From positions 7,276 through 45,111 of the IMG/VR virus record IMGVR_UViG_3300030393_000001: a stretch of 37,836 nucleotides of DNA; one strand, written 5' to 3'. The position numbers and the translations under genes were made by a program. Source of the stretch: a virus. Below, in pieces: positions 25,246 to 32,971 of the stretch (position 1 is the stretch's first letter; every line of letters starts with the position of its first letter). The notes below the pieces were generated by a model that saw only the letters and a program-made list of their open reading frames with translations, searched no databases and had not been told where the DNA came from.

Positions 25246-26942
25246 TAGCGCCACCACTTACCCGTGCTAGGATCGTGTGTCAGGATTGCACGCTTGCCAT
25301 TAGGGTACGTCACGATAGAACTGTGGCTCCAGCCGCTCAGTCCTTTGTTGTAGCCCATATCGAGCTTACCCAGAACCCCTGCCGTGTACACACCCTCAAC
25401 GATACCTGCTGAGTGCGTGTGGCCGGTGTTGGCCTTGCCCGCCGTCCGCAGGTTCTTCGGGTTCCCGCGCGCCCCGTTAGGCCCTAGGTGGCCGTGAAGA
25501 CCAGCTTCGATCTTGTCGAGGATCTTATGGCTCTGGTCCTCAAGGATTACCTGTGGTCGTGCACGCACGTCGCCCCGGCCACGCGCCGCGTGACAGCTTT
25601 GCATGATCAGGTTTCGGAACGGGTGATCCAACCCGTACCCCATCGACTTTTGGTGGTTGAGGCGTAACCAGAGTTCTAGGTTAACCGGGTCTGTAAGGGC
25701 GGAACTGTCCGCCAGCCAGTTGTCGACGGCTTGGTCGTGGTTCGATACCACGATATAGCTTTCGCACCAATCCCGGTGTGCGTCGTGCATGAGCCAGTAC
25801 GCGATGTCCTTGAACTCTTGCTCCACGCTGTCAGTCTTGTTGCGGAACATTTCTCGCATGAACTGAAAGTCCTTGCGGTTGTGGTGGTTTCGCGGCATGA
25901 AGTCGATGATGTCGTGGAAGTACTGCTCGCGCGGCATAAGACGGTCCATCATGCCAGCTGGCCCGAAGACCGTCTCGCATACGTCTTCGTCCTTCTTCCA
26001 TCCGTGGATGTCACCGTGCGTTACCGCTTGTACGCGAACATCGTCGAACACTTCTGTCGGTGTAAAGAACCTGTTCAGGTCGTACAGTCCACCCTGCTGG
26101 TCGAAGTTAAGTTGACGTGCCCACCAATTGTTGTTCTCGTCTACTTCAACGAGAAGTGCGCCAAACACATGGTGGAAGTCTGCCTTCTGGCCCGCTGTCT
26201 TCTGGATGTAGTTACGTTGCGTGATAGCGCCAGTGGTGTACATGAATTTAGCCGGATCGTGCTTCATAGTTGGCACGCTCTCCATGGCTAGCTTGACGTG
26301 CGGGATAATGCAACTGGCCTGCCGCGTGTGGTTCTGGAACCCGGTGGTCGGGTTAACCGCCGTAGGCAGTATGTTCAGTGACCCGAGCCATACCAAGTCG
26401 TCAGTGATCTGGATGTCCGTGTTTGACACGTACTGTTCGATCTCGGGGGCGTATGCCAACTGGTCGTCATCAGTGGACTTGCCAGAACCTGGCTTGATTG
26501 ACTTCGATCCGTACGCACCCTTGTTATAGGTGAACTGGCTGACGTGCAGTTCGGCATCGTAGTAGTCTACCAGATTTAGCAGAGTTTTCCACATGTCGTC
26601 TGGAATGAGATCGGTGTTGTTCTGCGCGCAAGTGAACACGAACGTGCGTGTGCCTGAGCCACCATCTTCGCGCCGCTGCGCCGGGTCTTCCATCGTCCCT
26701 TGCGACAGCGGCAGCTCGGGCTGAGGGAAATCGACTTGGCCAGTACCGTAGCGCTCTGCCATAGTTAGCGCCTTGAACAAGGTGCGTGCTTCGTGGATGC
26801 GTCGGCGGTGCCGACCGGGGTTCTTCCCGGTGTACGGGAACTCCTGCTCTATCTCGTGCGGACTTGGAATAGTCTGCGACGCACGCCAAGTGTCGTGCAG
26901 GAAGCTGTGTATCATCTTCTTGGTAGTGTACTTCTTACCCAC
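25245..26942 (-). CDS. Calcineurin-like metallophosphoesterase
   Basis: The product has 565 residues from GTG 26942. Residues 1-50 are basic and may bind DNA (helix-turn-helix-like IPSPHEIEQEF). The part from about 98 (TRTFVFTCAQNNTDLIPDDMW) resembles a domain found with this enzyme in marine podophages. The metal-binding motifs follow: GDIHG at 310-314, SNHD at 400-403 (asparagine and histidine kept), LHGHLG near 482 and GHTH at 507-510. This is the family of SbcD/Mre11 nucleases and bacterial Pnkp phosphatase domains. In T5 a phosphoesterase-type protein, A1, takes part in DNA transfer and host DNA breakdown; a similar role is possible. Confidence 0.8.
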   Translation of the reverse strand: MGKKYTTKKMIHSFLHDTWRASQTIPSPHEIEQEFPYTGKNPGRHRRRIHEARTLFKALTMAERYGTGQVDFPQPELPLSQGTMEDPAQRREDGGSGTRTFVFTCAQNNTDLIPDDMWKTLLNLVDYYDAELHVSQFTYNKGAYGSKSIKPGSGKSTDDDQLAYAPEIEQYVSNTDIQITDDLVWLGSLNILPTAVNPTTGFQNHTRQASCIIPHVKLAMESVPTMKHDPAKFMYTTGAITQRNYIQKTAGQKADFHHVFGALLVEVDENNNWWARQLNFDQQGGLYDLNRFFTPTEVFDDVRVQAVTHGDIHGWKKDEDVCETVFGPAGMMDRLMPREQYFHDIIDFMPRNHHNRKDFQFMREMFRNKTDSVEQEFKDIAYWLMHDAHRDWCESYIVVSNHDQAVDNWLADSSALTDPVNLELWLRLNHQKSMGYGLDHPFRNLIMQSCHAARGRGDVRARPQVILEDQSHKILDKIEAGLHGHLGPNGARGNPKNLRTAGKANTGHTHSAGIVEGVYTAGVLGKLDMGYNKGLSGWSHSSIVTYPNGKRAILTHDPSTGKWWR

Positions 26943-26943
26943 T

Positions 26944-27048
26944 TCAAAATCCTTCTGCTGCGGCTATAAAGCCCGTTAGTTCACAGGTTAGTGGCCAGAT
27001 ACTCGCGGAGATCGACCAGCATTGTTGCAATAGGAACAGTGTCTCCAT
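26944..27048 (-). CDS. Possible micro-protein of 34 residues
   Basis: ATG at 27048 overlaps the stop of the 48-residue gene upstream (TGATG), and the stop lies just before the phosphoesterase start. The product (METLFLLQQCWSISASIW...) is mildly hydrophobic. The only support is coupling and tight fit; the stretch may instead be a non-coding spacer. Confidence 0.3.
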   Translation of the reverse strand: METLFLLQQCWSISASIWPLTCELTGFIAAAEGF

Positions 27049-27194
27049 CACTTAAATTCCTCCCTCACGATGTGCTTGCAGCGCACGCACATTCTGGCAG
27101 GCCACTTGACGCCGTTGCTGTAGTACAGCTGGCGGAACCAATGAATGCCACAGTCGCATAGGATCTTTCCGATAGCTTCTCTAATCTTCTGCAT
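27048..27194 (-). CDS. Small cysteine-pair protein of 48 residues
   Basis: The start at 27194 lies inside the end of the helicase gene (14-base overlap). The product MQKIREAIGKILCDCGIHWF... carries CDC and CVRC pairs about 21 residues apart, a zinc ribbon-like arrangement. It is the second small cysteine-pair protein beside the phosphoesterase gene. Function unknown. Confidence 0.65.
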   Translation of the reverse strand: MQKIREAIGKILCDCGIHWFRQLYYSNGVKWPARMCVRCKHIVREEFK

Positions 27195-28461
27195 CTACTT
27201 CTTCCTCGTCCAGCGGGACGTCTTCGAAGCGGGCGATCTCGGGCCGGAACCGCACGCGGGCTTGAGGATCTTGCGGCTTACCGTCTACCCTAAGCTTGTT
27301 TTTGACCACGCCGATGCCACGCACTGACTGCATACCGGGGGCGTTGCTGGTGCCGATCATTATTTGCACGTCGCACGCGCCCTGTTTGCCCGTCTTGCTG
27401 TCTTTCAGCATGGACTGCGCCGGAAATAGGTTGTCGTCGCCTTCCACGCTGATCTGAGACGTACCGATACCAACCACGTCGTACTTGACGCACAGCTCTC
27501 GTGCCCAGTCGTACATCTGTTCTAGAGCCAAATCCGTTCGCGCAGCGTCTTTAAACCCACGAACTTTGTCGATCATGTCGTAAACGACGATACCGGGATG
27601 ATTGGTTTCAATGATGCGCTCAACTGCGTATGTGTCCATACCATGAATGTCGAACACCCTGATACGGTCTCGCATGCCGTTCATAAGCTTGTCGAACATC
27701 GGTGCAAGAGTTCCGTTGCGGTGTGCTTCGATCATGTCGTTAAGTCGCATACCGACAGCGGCTTGCCATAGTCGTTGCTTGATACGCTGGCCCGGTCCCT
27801 CGTTGTTCAACCAGACCAGAGTTAGCTCTCCCGGCAGCTGCTCTGCCATGTACGTAAGCTCTCCGGCTAACAGCGTAGTCTTGCCCCGGTCAGGACGACC
27901 TGCCACGATTATGAAGTCACCGCCACGAACCGGACGCATGCACTCGTTCAAGCAGTCCAAACGCCACTTGTACCCGAACCCCGATTCCTCTTGAGTTAGC
28001 AGGTCGCCGATGTCGTCGCGGATAAAATCAATACCTGTGATCTTGGCGTCACGCTTGTGTTCGTCAAACAGGTCAGTCAACTGCCCGTGCAGGTTTTCAA
28101 CTTCCCCCTCTTCAAACGCCAACAGCAAAGTAGACACCGCAGACGACAATCTGATCTCCAGCATGTTCTCTAGGATAGTGTCTTTGTTTGCTTCGGGTAC
28201 GTCTGCCTTCATCTTAGCGAGTACACCCGCGTAAGAGTCTAGGGCTTCTTTTTTCAGGTTGCTGTGCCACGCGCGAAACAATGTTGTGAACACTGCTACG
28301 TCGATGCTGTCATGCTCAGGGAATTTCTTAAAGTACTTCTCGAAATCTCCCAAGATGACGCGTGTCTTTTCCTCTAGCGCCGCCTCTGGCACACGACCCC
28401 TCACTTTGAAGAAGTCGTCCCGGTGTTTTAGGATGCGCAGTATCTGTAGGTCAACTGCCAT
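27181..28461 (-). CDS. Replicative DNA helicase, DnaB/T7 gp4 C-terminal type
   Basis: The product has 426 residues from ATG 28461, which has a perfect GGAGAG; an upstream TTG is not needed. Walker A is VAGRPDRGKT (188-195 GRPDRGKT), Walker B is GIVVYDMIDK (aspartate 295), and the arginine-finger region lies toward the C-terminus. The first 170 residues form a helical domain without primase motifs. The enzyme unwinds DNA ahead of the polymerase. In T7 primase and helicase are one protein; here they are separate genes with a small gene between. Confidence 0.93.
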   Translation of the reverse strand: MAVDLQILRILKHRDDFFKVRGRVPEAALEEKTRVILGDFEKYFKKFPEHDSIDVAVFTTLFRAWHSNLKKEALDSYAGVLAKMKADVPEANKDTILENMLEIRLSSAVSTLLLAFEEGEVENLHGQLTDLFDEHKRDAKITGIDFIRDDIGDLLTQEESGFGYKWRLDCLNECMRPVRGGDFIIVAGRPDRGKTTLLAGELTYMAEQLPGELTLVWLNNEGPGQRIKQRLWQAAVGMRLNDMIEAHRNGTLAPMFDKLMNGMRDRIRVFDIHGMDTYAVERIIETNHPGIVVYDMIDKVRGFKDAARTDLALEQMYDWARELCVKYDVVGIGTSQISVEGDDNLFPAQSMLKDSKTGKQGACDVQIMIGTSNAPGMQSVRGIGVVKNKLRVDGKPQDPQARVRFRPEIARFEDVPLDEEEVDAED

Positions 28462-28744
28462 TAATTCTCTCCAGTCGAGCGTCAATTATCCCTAACGCTT
28501 CTTTTTGTGTGAGTACCAGCCGTTCCTCTAGTCTTGCTTTGCGGTTCAAAACCACCAGCTCCGCTTCATACCCTTGCGAACTCTGGAACCCAAGGAACCT
28601 ATTTTCCTTGGGCGACTGCTGTGGGTCTATCATACGACGGAGGTCGATAAGCTCTTCTTCCTCTTTCGCCTTTCGTAGTACCGCGTCGGCTCGTTTCTTT
28701 ATTTCCGCGTACTCGTCAAGCACTTTTTGATCAGCTGCGTTCAT
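28451..28744 (-). CDS. Coiled-coil protein between primase and helicase, unknown
   Basis: The product has 97 residues with long charged helices (EYAEIKKRADAVLRKAKEEEELIDLRRM and LVVLNRKARLEERLVLTQKEALG). Its start overlaps the primase stop (ATGA) and its end overlaps the helicase start by 11 bases. It could bridge the split primase and helicase; this is inference from position only. Confidence 0.75.
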   Translation of the reverse strand: MNAADQKVLDEYAEIKKRADAVLRKAKEEEELIDLRRMIDPQQSPKENRFLGFQSSQGYEAELVVLNRKARLEERLVLTQKEALGIIDARLERINGS

Positions 28745-29541
28745 GCTAAAGCCTCCTGTATGTAGGATGAAATTTCTTCGCGAGTGTGGTACTTTGGGTC
28801 TCGTTCACTACGCACTATGACTATGCGCTCTTCTCGCAGCGCCATGGCCTTTCGCAAGTTGCGATTGCCGATCTCTCCGCCAGCGTCGGGGTCTAGCCAC
28901 GACACCAGCACGCTACAGTCACGCAGAAGCGTGTCTAGCATCTTGTCGTCGAAGCTTGTACCCATAGTAGCCCCTGTTCGAAATCCAGCATCCGACACCC
29001 GTACAGCTGACAGTATGTCCTCTACAACTACAGCAAAGCGCTCGCCACTACCACTAGTAGTGCTATCGCCCCCAATCCAATAATCGTCGCTGGCTGCGGT
29101 AGCGACGTACTTTGGCCTGCCTTTCTGGCCCGTAAGATCGCGGCCTGTTCCTGCGCCCGTTGGTGTGCCGTCAACTTCACAGCGCAGGAAGAAGCGGTTG
29201 TGTCGCGCAGACCAACCCCATCCAAGCTGCTCTGCTCTGGAAACCGAGATACCAGCTTTACCGAGCCACACGAGCACGTCACTAGGCCACTCAGAGGGTG
29301 CAGAAAGATCGGGCACCCGCCGCATTCCGCGCACGTCGCTATCTGCTTTTCGCCACTCCGCGAGTTGCTTTGCGGTGACTGGTCCGTGTGGCTCAAACTC
29401 TTTGTATCCGCACCGGAGGCACGGGCCGATGCGAATACCGGCAGTGGAGTTCGAAACATAGGTGGATCTGTCCGACGAGCAACACTCAACTTTCCTGCTC
29501 CCGCCGAATGGCAGCGAGCGCGCCAGTGCTTGCCAAGACAT
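28741..29541 (-). CDS. DNA primase, TOPRIM type (T7 gp4 N-terminal part)
   Basis: The product has 266 residues. An N-terminal zinc site is suggested by KVECCSSD and CLRCGYKE. The TOPRIM domain follows: FAVVVEDILSAVRVS with the catalytic glutamate, and SWLDPDAGG with the DxD metal pair. It makes RNA primers for the lagging strand. It is about the size of the primase half of T7 gp4. The start overlaps the upstream gene by 56 bases, more than the other overlaps here, so a slightly later start cannot be excluded, though it would cost part of the zinc site. Confidence 0.88.
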   Translation of the reverse strand: MSWQALARSLPFGGSRKVECCSSDRSTYVSNSTAGIRIGPCLRCGYKEFEPHGPVTAKQLAEWRKADSDVRGMRRVPDLSAPSEWPSDVLVWLGKAGISVSRAEQLGWGWSARHNRFFLRCEVDGTPTGAGTGRDLTGQKGRPKYVATAASDDYWIGGDSTTSGSGERFAVVVEDILSAVRVSDAGFRTGATMGTSFDDKMLDTLLRDCSVLVSWLDPDAGGEIGNRNLRKAMALREERIVIVRSERDPKYHTREEISSYIQEALA

Positions 29542-29827
29542 CGTAACCGTCCTTGTAGTAGAAGAATGTACCCCCCTCGCGCACAGCCACGAAGGTAGGG
29601 TCGAAGTCGTCCAGCAAAGTCACAGCCGTGCTGTCCGCCGTAGCGCAGCGGGCCACGGCGGCGCGGTGCTTAAAGGTCGACCCTTTCGGGCTAAGTACAA
29701 CAGCGTGGAAGTCTTGACAGTGGTGCATGTCAGCCCACGCGATGCATTTCAAATTCCGCCATGAGGTACTTTCAGTAGCCCCCTTCACGGCGGTCATAAA
29801 CATCATACTTTCGTGTTCACGTTTCAT
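29486..29827 (-). CDS. Protein of 113 residues, unknown
   Basis: The ATG is preceded by AAGGAGA, which lies inside the last codons of the Clp-like gene. The product is soluble with a mixed composition (MKREHESMMFMTAVKGATESTSW..., ending ALAAIRREQES) and no motif I recognise. It overlaps the primase gene at its end. Confidence 0.65.
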   Translation of the reverse strand: MKREHESMMFMTAVKGATESTSWRNLKCIAWADMHHCQDFHAVVLSPKGSTFKHRAAVARCATADSTAVTLLDDFDPTFVAVREGGTFFYYKDGYDVLASTGALAAIRREQES

Positions 29828-29829
29828 AC

Positions 29830-30333
29830 CTAGTTCTCCTTACACAGAGGCACACCGAACGCGCGGTGCAGTTCAGAACCACGCACCCGAATGAAGCCGT
29901 AGCCCCACTTGTACACGGCACCTGAGCGCACGAACCAGTTCCCCAGTCCCGGTACGTGCTTGTTGTACCAATCACGCATGAGTTCCCGGTGGAACTTCTC
30001 TTTCTCGGCGTCAGTCATTTTCACAGGGATAGCGGCTAGCGCCATAGTCACCACGGACCACCCAGACGACGGGCCATGGAACATGAACAGTGTGTTTGGC
30101 GCAACGCAAGAGCGCTCCTTGCTCAAGTACAGTGTGCACGAGCTGGCGCACACGGGCACGCTAATGCGAACGTCACGACCGAGAGTCCACTGGCGCTCTG
30201 CGCGCCGTGCGAATGCCGCTAGGCGTCCACCACCCATTTCGAACACGTTTACTGGGTGCTGCGGGCGCTCAGGTGCCGCTGCTGCACTTGTGGCTGTAAG
30301 CCCAGCCAGTAGAATTGCGAGTACTTTAAACAT
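29830..30333 (-). CDS. Exported Clp/crotonase-fold protein
   Basis: The product has 167 residues. A clear signal peptide (MFKVLAILLAGLTATSAAAA, cleavage after about residue 20) sends it to the periplasm. The mature part has the run VCASSCTLYLSKERSCVAPN and then FMFHGPSS, as in bacterial periplasmic proteins of the ClpP/crotonase fold, where the serine in the CxSxC run (64 or 65) would be the nucleophile and His86 is nearby. Two cysteine pairs (62/66 and 76) could form a disulfide. I know such proteins mainly from alphaproteobacteria. A lytic phage could use it to act on the cell envelope, on a defence protein or in lysis; all three are inference. Good AAAGGAAA before the ATG. Confidence 0.7.
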   Translation of the reverse strand: MFKVLAILLAGLTATSAAAAPERPQHPVNVFEMGGGRLAAFARRAERQWTLGRDVRISVPVCASSCTLYLSKERSCVAPNTLFMFHGPSSGWSVVTMALAAIPVKMTDAEKEKFHRELMRDWYNKHVPGLGNWFVRSGAVYKWGYGFIRVRGSELHRAFGVPLCKEN

Positions 30334-30363
30334 AGAGTTTCCTTTCGAGGTTTACCTGTGAGA

Positions 30364-30379
30364 CAGGGCCGAAGCCCTG
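30364..30379 (-). terminator. Stem-loop CAGGGC-UUCG-GCCCTG behind the 120-residue gene
   Basis: A perfect 6-bp stem closes on a TTCG tetraloop in the transcript, one of the most stable loops. It lies between the stop at 30406 and the start at 30333. No T-run follows, so it may protect or process mRNA rather than terminate. Confidence 0.5.
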
Positions 30380-30405
30380 CCTACCAAATGAACCTGGGTA
30401 CAGTA

Positions 30406-30768
30406 TCAGCCGAGGTCGTCTGCGAGCGGATCGACGTCTTCTTCGTCGGCGGTTTCGTCTGCTTCAACTTCGGCGTCGGCCAGAGCGTACGACTGGCGCG
30501 TGACTTTCTTCAAGGTGCCCTGCTCGATAGCGGCCTTGATGTAGGTACGGACAGTCGCGGCAGCGGGCAGGTCAACAGAGGTACGGATAGCGACGACAGC
30601 AAGTTGGGCGATGGTCAAAGTGGTTGCACCAGCAGCGGCACCGGCAACGAACATGGCGACAACAGCGTCAATCTTGTCTTGGTTCGAGTTCGCTACTTTC
30701 TTGGCCAGCTCGGGGTTGGTTTCGGCGATGTCGGACAGGTCTGCGAAGTCGAATGGATTCTTGGTCAT
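30406..30768 (-). CDS. Early protein of 120 residues with an acidic tail, unknown
   Basis: AGGAGAAA precedes the ATG. The product has an Ala/Val-rich centre (AVVAMFVAGAAAGATTLTIAQLAVVAIRT), a part that could be a winged-helix (TVRTYIKAAIEQGTLKKVTRQSY), and a highly acidic end (ADETADEEDVDPLADDLG). It stands alone between two stem-loops, which suggests separately processed and possibly abundant mRNA. An acidic tail is common in DNA mimics and ssDNA-binding accessory proteins, but no function can be assigned. Confidence 0.75.
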   Translation of the reverse strand: MTKNPFDFADLSDIAETNPELAKKVANSNQDKIDAVVAMFVAGAAAGATTLTIAQLAVVAIRTSVDLPAAATVRTYIKAAIEQGTLKKVTRQSYALADAEVEADETADEEDVDPLADDLG

Positions 30769-30812
30769 GTGTTTCTCCTAGAGATCTTTGTTAAGTTCGA
30801 TGTAAAGCACAT

Positions 30813-30838
30813 CATAAAGGGCACCGCCGGGATGCCCT
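30813..30838 (-). terminator. Weak intrinsic terminator, AGGGCA/TGCCCT stem
   Basis: AGGGCA (transcript, from 30838) pairs with TGCCCT (ending 30818) around an 8-9 base GC-rich loop, followed by TTATGATG. It starts a few bases after the stop codon at 30843. The T-tract is short, so it probably terminates partially. Confidence 0.5.
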
Positions 30839-30842
30839 CAAG

Positions 30843-31112
30843 TCATGCTTTGGCCCGCATGAGCTTCTTGTAGGCTTTCATGCCCGCTTTGATGACGTCC
30901 AGCGGGATAGGCACTATTGATGTGGGCGACCAGCGGTCTGGCGTGCGACTACTGCCCCGCGTACTGCTGAACCACTTGAACAGCTTTACACCTTTTTCGT
31001 TGACCACACACCGATACTCCCGGCGACCGCAAGTAAAATCCACAAACACGGAAGCCACTGTAGCTGATCGTGCGGCCTGCGCTTCTTGCACAGTAACTTT
31101 GAAGCCAGTCAT
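30843..31112 (-). CDS. Early protein of 89 residues, unknown
   Basis: ATG overlaps the stop of the gene upstream (ATGA). The product (MTGFKVTVQEAQAARSATVASVF...) has a beta-rich middle (VFVDFTCGRREYRCVVNEKGVKLFKWF) and a basic C-terminal helix (DVIKAGMKAYKKLMRAKA). Not recognised. A stem-loop follows directly. Confidence 0.7.
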   Translation of the reverse strand: MTGFKVTVQEAQAARSATVASVFVDFTCGRREYRCVVNEKGVKLFKWFSSTRGSSRTPDRWSPTSIVPIPLDVIKAGMKAYKKLMRAKA

Positions 31113-31315
31113 GGGCGATGCCCCTTAAACAGTCGCGGCGCAAGCACACTGCTTGATCGCCGAGGACGTCGCTCGGGCGTACCGCGCATTGCGTGCGGTG
31201 CCTTGTAGTCCAGCCTAACAACTCCCTCGTCTTGGGTTGCCCGTTTTCCGACAGCGAACATTGCGTCTAGTGTTCGCTGTAAGAAGTTGCTCTTCAATAG
31301 TGCTTTAATGCCCAT
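31109..31315 (-). CDS. Small basic early protein of 68 residues, unknown
   Basis: The product (MGIKALLKSNFLQRTLDAMFAVGKRATQDEG...) is basic, with a C-terminal part rich in arginine and proline (GTPERRPRRSSSVLAPRLFKGHRP) that looks unstructured. It starts two bases after the stop of the exported small protein. No motif recognised. Confidence 0.65.
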   Translation of the reverse strand: MGIKALLKSNFLQRTLDAMFAVGKRATQDEGVVRLDYKAPHAMRGTPERRPRRSSSVLAPRLFKGHRP

Positions 31316-31317
31316 GT

Positions 31318-31569
31318 TTAGGTCTCCCGATAAATTCGTGTTTCGCCCGATGCAAACATGCAGGAACGGAAAGCTGTGTCCGGCTCAGTGTACGTGATTG
31401 TGTACGACCCGTCGTCGTAGTCATACCAAAATCGCCACGCGGTGCCGTCGTCGTCAACAAACTGACTTATTACTTCCTCGCCGTGATTGGACAGTCCCAT
31501 CATTGCGCCGGGGGTTGACCCACAGTTGCTGCTAGCCGCTAGAAGCAGGGCAGCTGCTACGATGCTCAT
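31318..31569 (-). CDS. Small exported protein of 83 residues
   Basis: The start is ATG 31569, overlapping the upstream stop (ATGA); a longer form would lose the clean signal peptide. MSIVAAALLLAASSNCGS is a signal sequence with a cysteine after it, but SSNC is not a proper lipobox. The mature part is acidic with many Tyr and Trp (DGTAWRFWYDYDDGSYTITY) and one more cysteine. It could be a periplasmic factor or outer spanin-like protein; neither is shown. Confidence 0.65.
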   Translation of the reverse strand: MSIVAAALLLAASSNCGSTPGAMMGLSNHGEEVISQFVDDDGTAWRFWYDYDDGSYTITYTEPDTAFRSCMFASGETRIYRET

Positions 31570-32192
31570 TGCACACCATACTGCGTGGATAGCCAATCGT
31601 GAGTGCTGCGCAGTTGGTCCGCGTGGCGCTTCCAGCCGGTAGGACAGTCTGCCTTGCCTGCGTAGGCTTTGTGCAGCAGGTCGTGTGCGGCGTGAAGAGA
31701 GTGCATACGACTGGATACCTCTTGACGTGTACGGTCACTCGGCCAGCCCTGCGGTGGCGGCGCGGTGTCAGGGTTGCCCTCGGCCACGACCCAGTACATC
31801 TTAGTGGATGGGTTGTAAGTGAAGTCAACCCCGTCCTCAACAGCGGAAGTTGACCGCAGCGAACCTAGGTTCTTGAGTTGCATACCGTCCACGAGGTGCA
31901 AATAGAACAGAGCCGCGTACTGTTTGTTACACTCGGAAACGAGCATAACGCTTTCGTTGTTGCTCATGAAATCCGCGCCAGCGGTCTCATAAAAGGCGTT
32001 GAACGCGTCAACGGTGGTCATCCACGAGTATTCAACTTGGCCCTTGTACTTGCCGATCATAGTCTGCAAGACAACGCCGGGATTGATCTGTCGGAACGCT
32101 TCCTTCATGAAGTGCACAAACATCGGATTGTTTTGTCGGTCAATTGAGAACAACACGTACTTGAACCCAAGACCGCTTGAAATAACGTTCAT
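31566..32192 (-). CDS. Early protein of 208 residues, unknown
   Basis: The largest of the early group. The N-terminal half is mixed alpha/beta (FKYVLFSIDRQNNPMFVHFMKEAFRQ...VEYSWMTTVDAFNAFYETAG), the C-terminal half ends in a His/Ser-rich helical stretch. ATGA overlaps at both ends. It contains no motif I recognise. Position among early genes suggests a role in host takeover or counter-defence. Confidence 0.75.
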   Translation of the reverse strand: MNVISSGLGFKYVLFSIDRQNNPMFVHFMKEAFRQINPGVVLQTMIGKYKGQVEYSWMTTVDAFNAFYETAGADFMSNNESVMLVSECNKQYAALFYLHLVDGMQLKNLGSLRSTSAVEDGVDFTYNPSTKMYWVVAEGNPDTAPPPQGWPSDRTRQEVSSRMHSLHAAHDLLHKAYAGKADCPTGWKRHADQLRSTHDWLSTQYGVQ

Positions 32193-32347
32193 TTCATAAC
32201 TCCTTCTCGGCGCACCCAGCGCCCGTTAACTTGCACCCACTCAGCGCGGGCCTTGATAGAACACACTGCCATAAGGAAGGCGTCCTCTTTGCATCCACGC
32301 TCTCTCGCGGATCGTGCTGCTACTGCGTACTGGTCGGGATCAAACAT
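32189..32347 (-). CDS. Small early protein of 52 residues
   Basis: ATG 32347 with GAGG upstream, eight-base overlap with the gene before and ATGA with the gene after. The product (MFDPDQYAVAARSARERGCKEDAF...) is a helical, charged protein with WVQVNGRWVRREG at the end. Unknown. Confidence 0.65.
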   Translation of the reverse strand: MFDPDQYAVAARSARERGCKEDAFLMAVCSIKARAEWVQVNGRWVRREGVMK

Positions 32348-32579
32348 CGGGTGCCTCCGCGAACTCGAACCGGGAAAGGTGGCACATATACGGCCCGTAC
32401 CTGCCCTCCACTTCCACGAATGGCCGCGAGGTGAAAATACCCTCCTCCACGCGATTAGCAGTATAAACTGCGCCAAACTCCAATTCCGGCACGTTTCGCG
32501 TACCTATTGCGACCAGCTTTGTACCCGGTGCAACGAAGTGCATCTGGCTGTGTTCAATGCACTGACTTACATATCCCAT
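32340..32579 (-). CDS. Small early protein of 79 residues
   Basis: The product appears to be a small beta-barrel type: FVAPGTKLVAIGTRNVPELEFGAVYTANRVEEG and PFVEVEGRYGPYMCHLSRFEF. The strand pattern resembles SH3-like barrels, and the next protein upstream (32567-32971) has a related pattern (AGRVYTMWCLKGVNRVQ...RFKLVED). Overlaps both neighbours. Function unknown. Confidence 0.7.
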   Translation of the reverse strand: MGYVSQCIEHSQMHFVAPGTKLVAIGTRNVPELEFGAVYTANRVEEGIFTSRPFVEVEGRYGPYMCHLSRFEFAEAPDV

Positions 32580-32971
32580 GTGTCACTCCAATCGTCGCAC
32601 GGGTCGCCTATCTGGTAGCATTTATGCGCACCGTACATGCTCGCCATGCCTATGGTCTTGTGCAGGACACTCTCCCAGCCGGACCACAAGAAAGGGTCGT
32701 GCGGATCATCCTCCACTAGTTTGAACCGAGCTGACGCTACGCGCCATGACCCGTCGTCACACTGCACACGATTGACGCCTTTGAGGCACCACATTGTGTA
32801 CACACGACCTGCTGTGAATGAGAACATGTCCATGCTACACTTGCACCGAACTAGGCACGTCTCACCCTCCGCTAGTCGGATGTCGTCTGCGTAGAACGAT
32901 CGGCCTGTGCGGCTAAACCCTGTTGTAGTTCTAACCACAGGGCCTCCACGTCTTGCTCGGTCAAAGCCCAT
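32567..32971 (-). CDS. Early protein of 134 residues, unknown
   Basis: The start overlaps the upstream stop by 11 bases. The first 30 residues are basic. The middle (FSFTAGRVYTMWCLKGVNRVQCDDGSWRVASARFKLVEDD) has the same layout of strands as the 79-residue neighbour, with the shared feature F-(T/A)-x-G-x-VYT, so the two could be related small barrels. The end is acidic (CDDWSDTWDM). Six cysteines. No function assigned. Confidence 0.65.
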   Translation of the reverse strand: MGFDRARRGGPVVRTTTGFSRTGRSFYADDIRLAEGETCLVRCKCSMDMFSFTAGRVYTMWCLKGVNRVQCDDGSWRVASARFKLVEDDPHDPFLWSGWESVLHKTIGMASMYGAHKCYQIGDPCDDWSDTWDM

